From contig CADEDU010000011.1 of NCBI GenBank assembly GCA_902826155.1, forward strand, positions 37,192 to 95,975: DNA of 58,784 nt. The letters are read 5' to 3'. Below the pieces are notes generated by a model. That model saw only the letters and a list, made by a program, of their open reading frames with translations, did not search any database and was not told where the DNA came from. Positions 9,896 through 18,614 of this stretch are shown piece by piece (position 1 is the first letter of the stretch; each line of letters starts with the position of its first letter). The position numbers and the translations under genes are program-made. The stretch is from an uncultured beta proteobacterium. GTDB lineage: Bacteria; Pseudomonadota; Gammaproteobacteria; Burkholderiales; SG8-39.

Positions 9896-10828
9896 TTACT
9901 CCGTTTTCTCGGCGACGCGCAGCAACGCGCTGCGGGCGCGGACATTGCGCGCGAGCTCGGCCGCACCCGCCCGGATCGGCTTGCCGATCAGCCGCAGTCG
10001 CGGCCGCGGCAGATCGACGGTGGCGATCGGCAGGCGCGCGAACTTCGCCTCCGGGTGCGCCGCATCGCGCATGAAGTTCTTGACGATGCGGTCCTCGAGC
10101 GAATGAAAGCTGATCACCGCGAGCCGACCGCCCGGGTGCAGCAGATCGAGGGCCTGTTCGAGGGCTAGCGGCAATTGCGCAAGCTCCGCATTGATGTGAA
10201 TCCGTAGAGCCTGGAACGTGCGCGTCGCCGGATCCTGCCCCGGCTCGCGTGTGCGGACCGCGCCACCCACGATGCGGGCAAGCTGTCCCGTCGTGTCGAC
10301 CCGCTCCACGGCCCGAGCAGCAACAAGCGCCTTTGCAATCGACCGAGCAAACCGTTCTTCCCCATATTCGCGAATAACCTCCGTGATCTCGTTTTCAGTC
10401 GCCTGCGCCAGCCACTGCGCCGCAGTGGGCCCGCTGTCCGGGTTCATGCGCATATCGAGCGGCCCGTCGTGACGGAACGAAAAGCCGCGTTGTGGATCGT
10501 CCAATTGCGGTGAGGAGACGCCCAGATCGAGAAGCACGCCGTGCACTCGCGTGATGCCGGCACGCGAGCATGCGGCGGCAAGCTGGCCGAATTCGGCCTG
10601 CGTGATGGCGAATCGTGGGTCGTCGATGTCCGCTGCTGCGCGTATCGCCTGCGGGTCGCGATCGATCGCGAACAACCGGCCATGCGGCCCGAGTCGAGCA
10701 AGCAGCGCGCGGCTGTGTCCGCCGCGGCCGAACGTCGCGTCGACGTACGTTCCGCTCGGATCGGTCGCCAACGCCTCGATCGCCTCGGCGAGCAGTACCG
10801 GCACATGCGTGAGGGAGGTGTCGGTCAT
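9896..10828 (-). CDS. rsmH: 16S rRNA (cytosine(1402)-N4)-methyltransferase RsmH
   Basis: RsmH (MraW) uses S-adenosylmethionine to methylate N4 of C1402 in 16S rRNA. The 310-residue protein starts [20 protein letters not shown] and has the SAM-binding [14 protein letters not shown] segment. It also has the family signature [18 protein letters not shown] and [14 protein letters not shown]. It lies 28 nt downstream of mraZ and 4 nt upstream of ftsL, as in most proteobacterial dcw clusters. An upstream GGGAGG provides the ribosome-binding site. Confidence 0.97.
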   Translation of the reverse strand: MTDTSLTHVPVLLAEAIEALATDPSGTYVDATFGRGGHSRALLARLGPHGRLFAIDRDPQAIRAAADIDDPRFAITQAEFGQLAAACSRAGITRVHGVLLDLGVSSPQLDDPQRGFSFRHDGPLDMRMNPDSGPTAAQWLAQATENEITEVIREYGEERFARSIAKALVAARAVERVDTTGQLARIVGGAVRTREPGQDPATRTFQALRIHINAELAQLPLALEQALDLLHPGGRLAVISFHSLEDRIVKNFMRDAAHPEAKFARLPIATVDLPRPRLRLIGKPIRAGAAELARNVRARSALLRVAEKTE

Positions 10829-10856
10829 CGAGGGCGCGCATCCGTGGCTCCGTCGC

Positions 10857-11303
10857 TCACAGTCGGAACGTCTCTGCCCCGACGGGGACGTCCTTGGGTG
10901 GATTGGCGCGCTGCGTGGCGACGTGCTTCTGGTACTCGGCCAGGTCCCAGATCTCGATGTAGTGCCCGTAGCCGATCAGCCACAACGACTTCGTGAGCGC
11001 GCAGATATCGCGCAAGCTCGAAGGGATTTGCACGCGGTCGCTCTTGTCGAGCGTCACGTCCTCGGCGTGACCGACCACCATGCGCTGCCAGTGCCGCGCA
11101 CCCTCGCTGATGCTTGGCATCTGCATCAGCCGGTCGGTCGCCTCCTCCCAGGCGCTCGTCTCGTACAGCAGCAGGCAGGGCTCGAACCCGGCAGTGAGTG
11201 TGAGCGCGGGTTCAGCCGGCAGACGGTCGCGATAGCGCTTAGGGAGCGCGAAGCGTCCCTTCTCGTCCAAGCTTGCCGACGTTGCGCCTTTGAAGAAAAC
11301 CAC
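10857..11303 (-). CDS. mraZ: transcriptional regulator MraZ
   Basis: MraZ is the DNA-binding regulator encoded first in dcw clusters. In E. coli it represses its own promoter. The 148-residue protein has two SpoVT/AbrB-like repeats, seen as [15 protein letters not shown] near residue 12 and [15 protein letters not shown] near residue 84. The paired DxxGR/DKxxR pattern is the family signature. The start is GTG, preceded by GAGG. The C-terminus (residues 128-148) is an unstructured-looking tail. Likely autoregulation is discussed at the upstream boxes. Confidence 0.94.
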   Translation of the reverse strand: MVFFKGATSASLDEKGRFALPKRYRDRLPAEPALTLTAGFEPCLLLYETSAWEEATDRLMQMPSISEGARHWQRMVVGHAEDVTLDKSDRVQIPSSLRDICALTKSLWLIGYGHYIEIWDLAEYQKHVATQRANPPKDVPVGAETFRL

Positions 11304-11401
11304 GATCCCTCGACCTCATCCGGTCGAGCGGGAAGGTCCGCCCACCCAAGGGCAGTCCAAGAGCGTGATTGGTGGAAATATCGGCCGCTAGCTAAGCCGA
11401 T

Positions 11402-11430
11402 TCCCACGTTTACACCCCATAGCTACCCCT
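11402..11430 (-). promoter_or_regulatory. candidate MraZ operator (three GGG boxes)
   Basis: On the minus strand just after the -10 of the mraZ promoter there are three G-rich boxes: AGGGG (11430-11426), TGGGG (11419-11415) and TGGGA (11406-11402). E. coli MraZ is known to bind repeated TGGGN boxes in the same place. Here the spacing is 11 and 13 nt rather than a strict 10, so the match is imperfect. Confidence 0.4.
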
Positions 11431-11437
11431 GGCCGCC

Positions 11438-11466
11438 ACTCTAGGCGTACCGATTTGGCAGGTCAA
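11438..11466 (-). promoter_or_regulatory. sigma70-like promoter of the dcw operon
   Basis: On the minus strand TTGACC (11466-11461) and TAGAGT (11443-11438) are separated by exactly 17 nt. They match the -35 and -10 consensus at 5/6 and 4/6 positions. The implied transcription start is near 11431, giving a leader of about 125-130 nt before the mraZ GTG. No other in-window promoter for the operon is as clear. Confidence 0.5.
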
Positions 11467-11942
11467 GCGGCGAACTGTGATTTTTTCAAGCTGCTACAAG
11501 CACTTAGCTACACATTAAGATCTAGGTTCTAGATTGAAATTACGTGAATTCATAGGGTTACTGGGGTAACGCAAAGTGATTGCTCAAGAACGAGCGTGAA
11601 CTAGTTCACATTCCGCATTTGGGCGACCGAAATCGGGGCTTGGCGGATCGAATAGCGCAACTCGACAAATCACCGAGTATCCGTATGTGCGCCGAAACCG
11701 ATCGATCGGCGCGAGGATCCGGGATCAGCGGTAGCCGATCGCGACGCTCCAGCGGGTAGCGGTTGGCTCCACCCTGCCCCACCAAACCGCCACCGCGCGC
11801 CACATGCGCGACTGCGGGCGGAGCAGGAAGCGCGTTGAGAAACGCTTACGCGCGCGCCACTGCGTGCTCGCGCAGCGCGCTTTACTGACTGATTTCGCTT
11901 GCCGACGGTGCGCTCGCCATCGCGTGCACCGGCGCGAACGAT
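11467..11942. other. intergenic region with AT-rich patch and short palindromes
   Basis: No convincing gene is seen here. The part from about 11467 to 11620 is clearly richer in A/T than its surroundings. It carries three small inverted repeats: ATCTAG-GTT-CTAGAT (11520-11534), GTTAC-TGGG-GTAAC (11557-11570) and the perfect 14-bp palindrome GTGAACTAGTTCAC (11596-11609). These could be regulator sites upstream of the dcw promoter. From 11620 to 11942 the sequence is GC-rich, and the short open frames show no coding character. Confidence 0.4.
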
Positions 11943-12494
11943 TCAGTGCAAGTGCTTGGTTCCGCCGGGCAGCGGACCGCGAATCGATTGCGCAGTGGCG
12001 CTACTCGAAGTGCCTGCGCTCTGTCGCTGCGCAAAAATGCGTTCCACCACTGCGATGACTTCGCCGATCTCCGCGTCGTTGAACTGCCTGCCAAGCAGCA
12101 TCGACACTTCCTGGATCATGCGATTGCGCTTGGCCTGTTCGATCGCTTCAGCGGAAGGACCGACGAAGGTGACCGCGAATTCGTCGCGTCCGTCCTCGTG
12201 ATAGAACGACACTTCGATCTCCGCGGTGCGCTCTGCGAGCGGACCGATCCCCGCAAGCGCCTCCTCTACCGCGCGCTGAAAATTGCGTCCGACCCAACCC
12301 GTCCAGCAGATCTGCAGCATGCGACGACGTACATCGAAGGAAATGCCGGGCTCGCCTTCACGCGCACTGGTCGCTTCGGCGATCGAGTCGACGTCGATGT
12401 AGTCGAACCATGGTCGCAGCGCGACTTCGACATCGCTCGCCGATATGCCGCGCTTGAGTGCCACTTCGCCATGGACATGGACTTCGGTATGCAT
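11943..12494 (-). CDS. conserved hypothetical protein
   Basis: I do not recognise this 183-residue protein with certainty. The start at 12494 (MHTEVHVHGEVALKRG) is chosen because the residues upstream are low-complexity and Arg-rich. The product is acidic, soluble and has no signal peptide or membrane segment. It shows a central CWTGWVGRNF segment and EVSFYHEDGRDEF, which looks like an alternating beta-strand region, then a helical C-terminal half. Its tail after residue 160 (Ser/Thr/Gly-rich) looks disordered. It is on the same strand as mraZ but about 640 nt upstream and divergent from the rutE-like gene. Confidence 0.75.
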   Translation of the reverse strand: MHTEVHVHGEVALKRGISASDVEVALRPWFDYIDVDSIAEATSAREGEPGISFDVRRRMLQICWTGWVGRNFQRAVEEALAGIGPLAERTAEIEVSFYHEDGRDEFAVTFVGPSAEAIEQAKRNRMIQEVSMLLGRQFNDAEIGEVIAVVERIFAQRQSAGTSSSATAQSIRGPLPGGTKHLH

Positions 12495-12569
12495 GGAAAC
12501 CTCGACGGGGAATTTTCGCGCGCTACTGGATTGCGGCGCGCGCTGCAGGATTGCCGCGGATGGGGTGCG

Positions 12570-12605
12570 ATGATCGATGCGCCCACCGATGATCGATGCG
12601 CCCAC
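12570..12605. repeat. 17-bp direct repeat in divergent promoter region
   Basis: ATGATCGATGCGCCCAC occurs at 12570-12586 and again at 12589-12605, identical and with a 19-nt period. It lies between the divergent hypothetical gene (start 12494) and the rutE-like gene (start 12719). It could be a paired operator or a simple local duplication. Confidence 0.8.
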
Positions 12606-12718
12606 TATACCCCGTTCCACTCACGTGACGCTTTCTCCGGACCTCTGCATCGAGGCCCGTGCGCGCTAACATCACGCATTCGCAAACCATTCCGTACCAG
12701 AAGCCAAGGAGCAGCCGC

Positions 12719-13315
12719 ATGGCCCGCCTGACCGAGCCCGATCTCGACCTGATCTTCCGCAACGCCCGCAGCCAGAACGGCTGGCTGGACAAGCCGGTGA
12801 CCGACGAGCAGTTGCGCGAGATCTACGAACTCATGAAGTTCGGCCCGACTTCAGCCAACTCATCACCCGCGCGCATCCTGTTTCTGCGTACCGCCGCGGC
12901 CAAGGAGCGCCTGCGTCCGGCGTTGTCGGAAGCGAACGTGCCTAAGGTGATGAACGCACCAGTGGCTGCGATCATCGGCACCGATCACATGTTCTACGAT
13001 CATCTGCCGCGCCTGTTCGCGCACAATCAGACGGCGCGCAGCTGGTTCGCGGGCGATGACAAGAAAGCGGTCGCCGACTCCACCGCGTTTCGCAACGGGA
13101 CGCTGCAGGGCGCCTACTTCATCATCGCCGCTCGGGCGGTGGGGCTCGACTGCGGCCCGATGTCGGGCTTCAACAACGCCCTGGTCGACACGGAGTTCTT
13201 CGCCGGCACGCCGATCAAGACGAACTTCATCTGCGCGCTGGGCTATGGCGACTCGAGCAAGATCTTCAAGCGCAACGAACGACTGCGCTTCGAGGAAGCG
13301 TGCACGCTGCTGTGA
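12719..13315 (+). CDS. rutE: malonic semialdehyde reductase, RutE-type nitroreductase family
   Basis: RutE-family flavoenzymes reduce malonic semialdehyde to 3-hydroxypropionate with NAD(P)H in pyrimidine catabolism. The 198-residue product matches the family in length. It follows the E. coli RutE pattern closely: NGWLDKPVTDEQLREIYELM, MKFGPTSANSSPARI, AYFIIAARAVGLDCGPMSGF, and LGYGDSSK with FEEACTLL at the end. The start at 12719 follows AAGGAG. The frame is open upstream but without coding character. No other rut gene is nearby, so a role on another semialdehyde is possible; FMN binding is inferred from the family. Confidence 0.88.
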   Translation: MARLTEPDLDLIFRNARSQNGWLDKPVTDEQLREIYELMKFGPTSANSSPARILFLRTAAAKERLRPALSEANVPKVMNAPVAAIIGTDHMFYDHLPRLFAHNQTARSWFAGDDKKAVADSTAFRNGTLQGAYFIIAARAVGLDCGPMSGFNNALVDTEFFAGTPIKTNFICALGYGDSSKIFKRNERLRFEEACTLL

Positions 13316-13325
13316 GGTAGCGAGT

Positions 13326-13350
13326 GGCGACGGCGCAGGCCGCCCTCGCC
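13326..13350 (+). terminator. candidate terminator hairpin after rutE
   Basis: GGCGACGGC-GCAG-GCCG...TCGCC can fold into an interrupted GC-rich stem, followed by CTTGTT. It lies between the convergent ends of the rutE-like gene (13315) and the MocA-type gene (13366). The U-tract is weak, so this is tentative. Confidence 0.3.
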
Positions 13351-13365
13351 TTGTTCAGACATCCC

Positions 13366-14367
13366 CTAGCTGGTCTCGACCATCTCGACGCGATTGCTGG
13401 CCGCCGAGCGGAAGCACGCATCGAGCAACGAGATGTTCGCGACCATCTGATCCTGCGGCACCGGGTACGCGACCCGGCCCGCGCACGCCTCGCCGAACGC
13501 CTCCAGATTGAGCAGCACGCTGTGTGCGACCGGATAGTCCGTGGTCGCGACTTCGCCGCCGCGCTTGCACACCGACAAGGTCCAGCCTCTGGGCGTCTCC
13601 GGATGCGCCTTGTCGCGCACCTCGATCCAGCCGTGCGAGCCGAACACGGCAAATCGCCCGTAGAACGGCGTCGCCAGAATGCCGCTGATGAGCGCATGCC
13701 CGCCCTTGCGAAAACCGATCATGATCGCCAGTGTGTCGCCGTTGGTGAGCTGGCTGCCGAGTTGCTTGGCACTGGCGCGCGCCCATTCCGCCTCGCCGAA
13801 CACCGCCGTCGACAGATCGAGCAGATGCACACCCGTGGCGGTCATCGGTCCGGCCGGCGCCTCCTTGCTCGATAGGCGCCAGTTGTCGGGCTTGAGCGCG
13901 AGGAACTTGTCCTGGCTGAAGTTCGCCTCGACCTGCAGCGGCGTGCCGATCTCGCCCGCCTTGATCATTCGCATCGCCTCGACGATCGGCGGGTTGAAGC
14001 GCATCTCATGACCGACCGCGAGCTTCACCCCGGCATCGTTCACGGCTTTGGTCGCGCGCAGCACTTCGGCGCGGTTCATGCACAACGGCTTCTCGCAGAA
14101 CACGTGCTTGCCCGCGCGCGCCACCGCCTGGATCTGCTCACAGTGCAGCGTATGCGGCGTACATAGCACCACGCCTTGCACGTTCGGATCAGTCAACGCG
14201 TCTTCGAGCTTGGTGCCGTACGGTACGCCGCGCTGCTTGCCGATCGACTCGGCGAGCGCCGGGTTCACGTCAACGACGCGCACCAGCTTCAGTTTGCTGC
14301 TCGTCGGTATCAGGCCGGAAATGATGTTGCCCCACCAGCCCAGGCCGATCACTGCAACGTTCGTCAT
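13366..14367 (-). CDS. Gfo/Idh/MocA-family NAD(P)-dependent oxidoreductase
   Basis: The 333-residue soluble protein has an N-terminal Rossmann fold starting VAVIGLGWWGN. It also has the family motif CEKPLCMN near residue 93 (EKP being the cofactor/catalytic lysine motif) and a C-terminal alpha/beta domain. The family oxidises or reduces sugars, inositols and other hydroxy or cyclic compounds; the substrate here is unknown. It is the last gene of the long catabolic cluster, 30 nt after dctM. A clear paralogue lies at 20308-21303, sharing GLGWWG, the PAG-MTA motif and the GRF-GWIEV region. Confidence 0.88.
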   Translation of the reverse strand: MTNVAVIGLGWWGNIISGLIPTSSKLKLVRVVDVNPALAESIGKQRGVPYGTKLEDALTDPNVQGVVLCTPHTLHCEQIQAVARAGKHVFCEKPLCMNRAEVLRATKAVNDAGVKLAVGHEMRFNPPIVEAMRMIKAGEIGTPLQVEANFSQDKFLALKPDNWRLSSKEAPAGPMTATGVHLLDLSTAVFGEAEWARASAKQLGSQLTNGDTLAIMIGFRKGGHALISGILATPFYGRFAVFGSHGWIEVRDKAHPETPRGWTLSVCKRGGEVATTDYPVAHSVLLNLEAFGEACAGRVAYPVPQDQMVANISLLDACFRSAASNRVEMVETS

Positions 14368-14397
14368 GTCGGTTCCTCCAGAGAGAAGCGCCCGCGG

Positions 14398-15723
14398 CTA
14401 CATGCGCGCGAGCCAGGTCGATAACACGGGGAATGCGATGAGAATCATGAGCACCGCCAGCATGCAGCCCACGAACGGAAACGAACCGGCGAAGATCGTT
14501 CTGATGCTGATGCCCGGATCGTTGAGCGCCGCCTTCACCGTGTAGACCGACAGTCCGAACGGGGGCGTCAACAATCCGATTTCGACGGCGACCACGGTGA
14601 TCACGCCGAACCAGACGATGTCCATGCCGAAGCCCTTGGCGATCGGCAGCACGATCGGCAGCACGATGAGCATGATCGACACCGAATCGATGATGCAGCC
14701 GAGCACGATGACCACCAGCAGATAAGCGCTCAGGAATCCTGCCTGCCCCATTCCAGCCGCAGTGAGCGCTTCGGCAGCGGCGCTCGGCAGCCCGGTCAGC
14801 GCCAGCATGCGGCTGTACAGGCTCGCCGCCAGCACCAGAAACAGTACCGACACGGTGATATGCCCGGTCTCGACCAGTACGCGCCAGAACGTGCGCGCGT
14901 CGAGCGAACGCCTGAGCAGTGCGATCACCAGAGCCGCGGCGGCGCCGACCGCGCCGGCTTCCGTCGGTGTGAACCATCCGCCGTAGAGCCCGCCCAGCAC
15001 CAGCGCAATGAGCACGACGATCGGCACGGCCTTGCGCGCCGCACTCGTCAGCGTTTCGTCGCGCGCTGCGTCTCCGATCGGCCTGACCGAGCGGCCCGAC
15101 ACGCCGACGAAGCCCGGCGTTACGTACGTCATCGCGACGATCATGATCGCGAACGCGAATGCCAGCAGCAATCCCGGGACCACACCGGCGATGAACATGC
15201 GCCCCACCGACTCCTCGGCGATGACGCCGTAGATGATCATCAGCAGCGACGGCGGGATGAGCATGCCAAGCACCGAACTCCCGGCCACCACCCCTACAGC
15301 GAACTTCGGCGTGTAGCCGTGGCGGATCATTTCCGGCGCGGCCACTTTGCTGAACACCGACGCCGAGGCGATGCTGATGCCGGTAATAGCCGCGAACACC
15401 GCGTTCGCCGCGACAGTGGCCACGCCCAGCCCGCCCCGCACCTTGCGCAACAGCCACTCGAACACGTCGAACGAATCGCGACCCACGCCTGAGGTACTGA
15501 CCAACAGCCCCATCAGCACGAACAGCGGCACGACGCCGAACAGATACTCCTGCAGTGCGTCGTTGGCGGCAGCGGCGGCCATGCGGCTGGCGAGCGCCGG
15601 CGTCTTGAGGATCCACACGCTGACGAACGACACCATGATCAGCGCCACGCCGATGTGCATGCCGAAGTAGATCGCGGCCAGCATCAGCACGATCGCGAGC
15701 AGGCCGACCTCGATGCCGCTCAT
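14398..15723 (-). CDS. dctM: TRAP transporter large permease, DctM family
   Basis: This is the large membrane subunit of a tripartite ATP-independent periplasmic transporter, which imports carboxylates with a sodium gradient. The 441-residue protein is almost entirely hydrophobic with about 11-12 membrane segments. It has DctM features such as GSSVLGMLIPPSLLMIIYG and PPFGLSVYTVKAAL. It overlaps dctQ by 4 nt (ATGA), so the two are translationally coupled. With the binding protein at 19052-20143 it probably imports the substrate of the surrounding catabolic genes. Confidence 0.94.
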   Translation of the reverse strand: MSGIEVGLLAIVLMLAAIYFGMHIGVALIMVSFVSVWILKTPALASRMAAAAANDALQEYLFGVVPLFVLMGLLVSTSGVGRDSFDVFEWLLRKVRGGLGVATVAANAVFAAITGISIASASVFSKVAAPEMIRHGYTPKFAVGVVAGSSVLGMLIPPSLLMIIYGVIAEESVGRMFIAGVVPGLLLAFAFAIMIVAMTYVTPGFVGVSGRSVRPIGDAARDETLTSAARKAVPIVVLIALVLGGLYGGWFTPTEAGAVGAAAALVIALLRRSLDARTFWRVLVETGHITVSVLFLVLAASLYSRMLALTGLPSAAAEALTAAGMGQAGFLSAYLLVVIVLGCIIDSVSIMLIVLPIVLPIAKGFGMDIVWFGVITVVAVEIGLLTPPFGLSVYTVKAALNDPGISIRTIFAGSFPFVGCMLAVLMILIAFPVLSTWLARM

Positions 15724-16283
15724 GGCTGGGCCTCACCGCCCGAGACGACCGCGCGCGCGTCGCGCGCGGTGATCAGCAGGTACTGGATCGCGGTGACACC
15801 CAGCCCGATCAGCACGATCAACCGCACCGGCCAGGTCGGCGCGGTGAACACACCCTGAATGCCGATGAACTCGCTGTTGCTCCAGGCCTGATCGAATTTC
15901 GGCCAAGTCGCGTAGAACAGGATCGCACACACCGCAACGCCCGCCAGATCGAACAACATCTGCAGGAACGCCCCGGCGCGCGGATGGCGCAGCCTGAACC
16001 CGTCGATGAACAACTCGGCGCGCGACATGCGGCCATGCCGCAGCGTGCTACCCAGTTGCAGAAACACGATTGCGATGATCGACAAGCCGACCAGTTCCGA
16101 GACACCGTGGATCGGCTGGTTGATCAGGTTGCGCGAGAGCACGTCGGCACAGATGAGCAGCATGACCGCGCCGATCAGCAACGAACCGATCCCGTTCAGC
16201 CCGTCGACCAGCCAGCCGAACGCCGAGTCGCGCGCAACGCGCCCAACCCCGCCGTCGCGGCCGGTTGCTGCTGGTTCGGACAC
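15720..16283 (-). CDS. dctQ: TRAP transporter small permease, DctQ family
   Basis: The small membrane subunit of the TRAP transporter. The 187-residue protein has four hydrophobic segments, at about residues 25-50, 62-80, 100-125 and 145-168. It contains NQPIHGVSELVGLSII, typical of DctQ. An N-terminal 20-residue hydrophilic tail precedes the first membrane helix. It overlaps dctM by 4 nt at its 3' end and lies 75 nt downstream of an amidohydrolase gene. In the complex it pairs with DctM to accept ligand from DctP. Confidence 0.92.
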   Translation of the reverse strand: MSEPAATGRDGGVGRVARDSAFGWLVDGLNGIGSLLIGAVMLLICADVLSRNLINQPIHGVSELVGLSIIAIVFLQLGSTLRHGRMSRAELFIDGFRLRHPRAGAFLQMLFDLAGVAVCAILFYATWPKFDQAWSNSEFIGIQGVFTAPTWPVRLIVLIGLGVTAIQYLLITARDARAVVSGGEAQP

Positions 16284-16358
16284 GTCTCCTCCTCGTTCTT
16301 CACGCCGCCTGTGCGGCCGCGCCGCGGGCGCACCGTGCGGAGCGCCTCAGTTCAAGCT

Positions 16359-17240
16359 TCAATTCAATCGATACACGCGCGCGGCGTTGTCGTGCATGAC
16401 CGCGCGACGCTCGGCCGGGCTCAATCCGGCGAGGCTCGCCTCGGTCACGCGGATGATGTCGGCGTAGGTCGTCCACAGCTTCTCGATCGGCAGGTTGCTG
16501 CCGAAGATGCAGCGCTGCGGCCCGAAGATGTCGAGCGTTTCCTGAATGACCGGCGTCCAGAAGTGCTCGGAACATTCGTGCTCGAAAGTGCCCAATCCGG
16601 AGAGTTTGGTGAGCACGTTGGGCTGCGCGGCCAAACGCCGCATGCCGTTGCGCCACGCCTGCAATCCCTCGGGCGAACGATCTTCGAGCATGCCGGCATG
16701 CATCAGCACGAAGGTCGTGCCGGGAAAGTCGCGCACCAGCTTCACGCAATCGTCGAACTGGCTGGTGAACACCTGCAATTCGAACAACAGGCCGCGCTTC
16801 TGCACCTGTGCCAGCCCGGCGCGCCATTGCGGATCATTCATCCAGTCGGGCCGGCTCGCGTAGCGGTACAGGACCTTCTCGTGCCAATGCAGCTGCTGGC
16901 GCACACCGCGCAGGTTTCGATACTGCAGCATGCGATCGAGCGTCGCAGCTACATCCGGCGCGCTCAGATCGGCGAAGCCGACGATGCCGTGCGGGAAACC
17001 GTGACGATCGGCCACCGACTGCACCCACGCAACTTCATCGACCGAGCTCTCGATCGGCCAGTTGCACTGCACGTAGACCGATTTCACGACGTTCGCGGCA
17101 GCGATGTCGGCGACAAACTCCTCGATCGGGTAGTCGCGCTGCAGCGGCCGGTAGTCACCGAAGATGCGCGGCTGGATCGGACCCTGCAGCCAATGCACAT
17201 CGGCCAGCCGCCAGATGTGGTGATGCGCGTCGATGATCAT
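16359..17240 (-). CDS. amidohydrolase-2 family metal-dependent hydrolase
   Basis: The 293-residue TIM-barrel protein begins MIIDAHHHIWRL, the HxH metal motif of the amidohydrolase-2/lactonase group. It also has SVYVQCNWP, FVLMHAGM and FGSNLPIEK near the C-terminus; the usual catalytic Asp of this last motif is Asn here. Relatives include L-fuconolactonase, 2-pyrone-4,6-dicarboxylate lactonase and 4-sulfomuconolactone hydrolase. A lactone or muconolactone-like substrate would suit the adjacent ring-cleavage dioxygenase. The exact reaction cannot be read from sequence. Confidence 0.85.
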   Translation of the reverse strand: MIIDAHHHIWRLADVHWLQGPIQPRIFGDYRPLQRDYPIEEFVADIAAANVVKSVYVQCNWPIESSVDEVAWVQSVADRHGFPHGIVGFADLSAPDVAATLDRMLQYRNLRGVRQQLHWHEKVLYRYASRPDWMNDPQWRAGLAQVQKRGLLFELQVFTSQFDDCVKLVRDFPGTTFVLMHAGMLEDRSPEGLQAWRNGMRRLAAQPNVLTKLSGLGTFEHECSEHFWTPVIQETLDIFGPQRCIFGSNLPIEKLWTTYADIIRVTEASLAGLSPAERRAVMHDNAARVYRLN

Positions 17241-17297
17241 TGCAATCGCGTCGTGGAGTAGTCCGGCGGCCGGATTCGGCGGATCGATTCGTCGCGG

Positions 17298-17678
17298 CTA
17301 GGCCGGAAGCGGCGTGGATTGCCACGCGACCATCTGCCAGCCGCGTGCGCCTTTGCTCCACACGTTGATGAAGCGACTGTTGAGCTGCTTCGGCTGCCCG
17401 TTGGAGACCAGGCTGATCTTCACGTGCCCGGTCACCACCGCGGTGTTGTCGCCGTAGACCTGGATGTTCTCCTCCGGACGATCGACGCCGCGATAGTCGA
17501 ACTTGCCGCTTTTGATGCCATCGAGATACTGCGCCTTGCTGTCGGCGCCGCCGTACGAGTGGGTGTACACCAGCCCATCGCCCAGCAGTTGGTCGAGCGC
17601 GGCAAGGTCCTTGGCGCACATCGCCTGATAGCGCTTGTCTTCGAGCTTCTTGATTTCGCCGCGAATAGCGTCGCTCAT
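17298..17678 (-). CDS. SnoaL/NTF2-like (DUF4440-type) protein
   Basis: The 126-residue product has the NTF2-like cone pattern: an N-terminal helix (IRGEIKKLEDKRYQAMCAKD), then LDQLLGDGLVYTHSYGG and VTGHVKISL, ending in WQMVAWQSTPL. Such proteins act as small isomerases, hydratases or dehalogenase-like enzymes, or as binding partners. The ATG at 17678 follows a near-perfect AAGGAGG. It is 20 nt downstream of the ring-cleavage dioxygenase gene, so a role in the same pathway is likely. Confidence 0.85.
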   Translation of the reverse strand: MSDAIRGEIKKLEDKRYQAMCAKDLAALDQLLGDGLVYTHSYGGADSKAQYLDGIKSGKFDYRGVDRPEENIQVYGDNTAVVTGHVKISLVSNGQPKQLNSRFINVWSKGARGWQMVAWQSTPLPA

Positions 17679-17698
17679 TGCCCCCTCCTTGTAGTCGT

Positions 17699-18592
17699 CT
17701 ATGCGGGTTGCAGGTTGAAGGTGTAATCGAGCGTGCAGTAGGGCACGTCGAGCTTGCTGCCGTCGGGCGCTTTCTCGCCGGCCTTGTGCGGCGCATAGTT
17801 GCCGATGCACGAACTGCGCACACCGAACACCGCATCGGAGTCGAGCCACTTGTCGCCCTCGACGAAGATGTGGGTGATCAGCTTCTGATAGCCCGGCGCG
17901 TTGACCATGAAGTGCAGATGTGCCGGACGCCACGGATGGCGCTTGGTGGAGTTGAGCATCGTGCCCACCGGCCCATCGGTCGGAATCGGATATGCGCACG
18001 GCTTGATCGTGCGAAAGCGCAGCCGGCCGTCACCGTCGGTGTGGAACGTGGCGCGCAGCTCCGCGTGCTCCATCGACCAGCCTTCGTCCTGCACGTCGTA
18101 GAACCCTTCGGCGTCGGCCTGCCAGACGTCGACCTGCGCGTGCGCGACCGGCTTGCCGTCGATCGATTGCACTCGCGCGTTGACGAAACACGGCTCACCC
18201 TTGCGCTTGCCGGCGATGTCCGCCCCTTGCTGGAGCTGCGGCGCGCCCTCCACGTGGAACGGACCGAACACCGTCTGCTCGGTGGCGCGCGCATCGCGCT
18301 TGTTGTTCTGCGCGCACACCAGTTGCGACAGACCGAGGGTGTCGGAGAGCAGAATGAATTCCTGCCGCGTGCCGGTGCACTTGTGGCCGGTGTCGGTGAG
18401 GAACTTGATGCCCTCGAACCACTCGGCCTCGGTGAGGTTCACCTCGCGCGCGAACGCGTGCAGATGCTTAACCAGTCCGTTCATGATCTCCTTCAGCCGC
18501 GGACTCGGCGTCGAGGAGAACTGCAACAGCACCGCCTCGGTGACGTTGTGTTCATTGAGGTTGCGGCCAACCGCGTCTTTTTCGCTTGCCAT
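17699..18592 (-). CDS. intradiol ring-cleavage dioxygenase, hydroxyquinol 1,2-dioxygenase type
   Basis: This non-heme Fe(III) enzyme family opens hydroxyquinol or catechol between the hydroxyls; hydroxyquinol yields maleylacetate. The 297-residue length and N-terminal helical dimerisation domain fit the hydroxyquinol branch. The four iron ligands are visible as Tyr165 (EGFYDVQ), Tyr201 (CAYPIPTDGPVG), His225 and His227 (RPAHLHF). Assignment to hydroxyquinol rather than catechol is supported by the maleylacetate reductase at 30889-31977 and the 3-oxoadipate CoA-transferase genes, which finish that route. No muconate cycloisomerase is seen. Confidence 0.88.
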   Translation of the reverse strand: MASEKDAVGRNLNEHNVTEAVLLQFSSTPSPRLKEIMNGLVKHLHAFAREVNLTEAEWFEGIKFLTDTGHKCTGTRQEFILLSDTLGLSQLVCAQNNKRDARATEQTVFGPFHVEGAPQLQQGADIAGKRKGEPCFVNARVQSIDGKPVAHAQVDVWQADAEGFYDVQDEGWSMEHAELRATFHTDGDGRLRFRTIKPCAYPIPTDGPVGTMLNSTKRHPWRPAHLHFMVNAPGYQKLITHIFVEGDKWLDSDAVFGVRSSCIGNYAPHKAGEKAPDGSKLDVPYCTLDYTFNLQPA

Positions 18593-18614
18593 CGCTCCTG
18601 CTCCTGCTGCTGAT

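Noticed and set aside
11606..12094. Short open frames between mraZ and the unknown gene
   Set aside because: Arg/Cys-rich, without ribosome-binding sites, overlapping each other on both strands.
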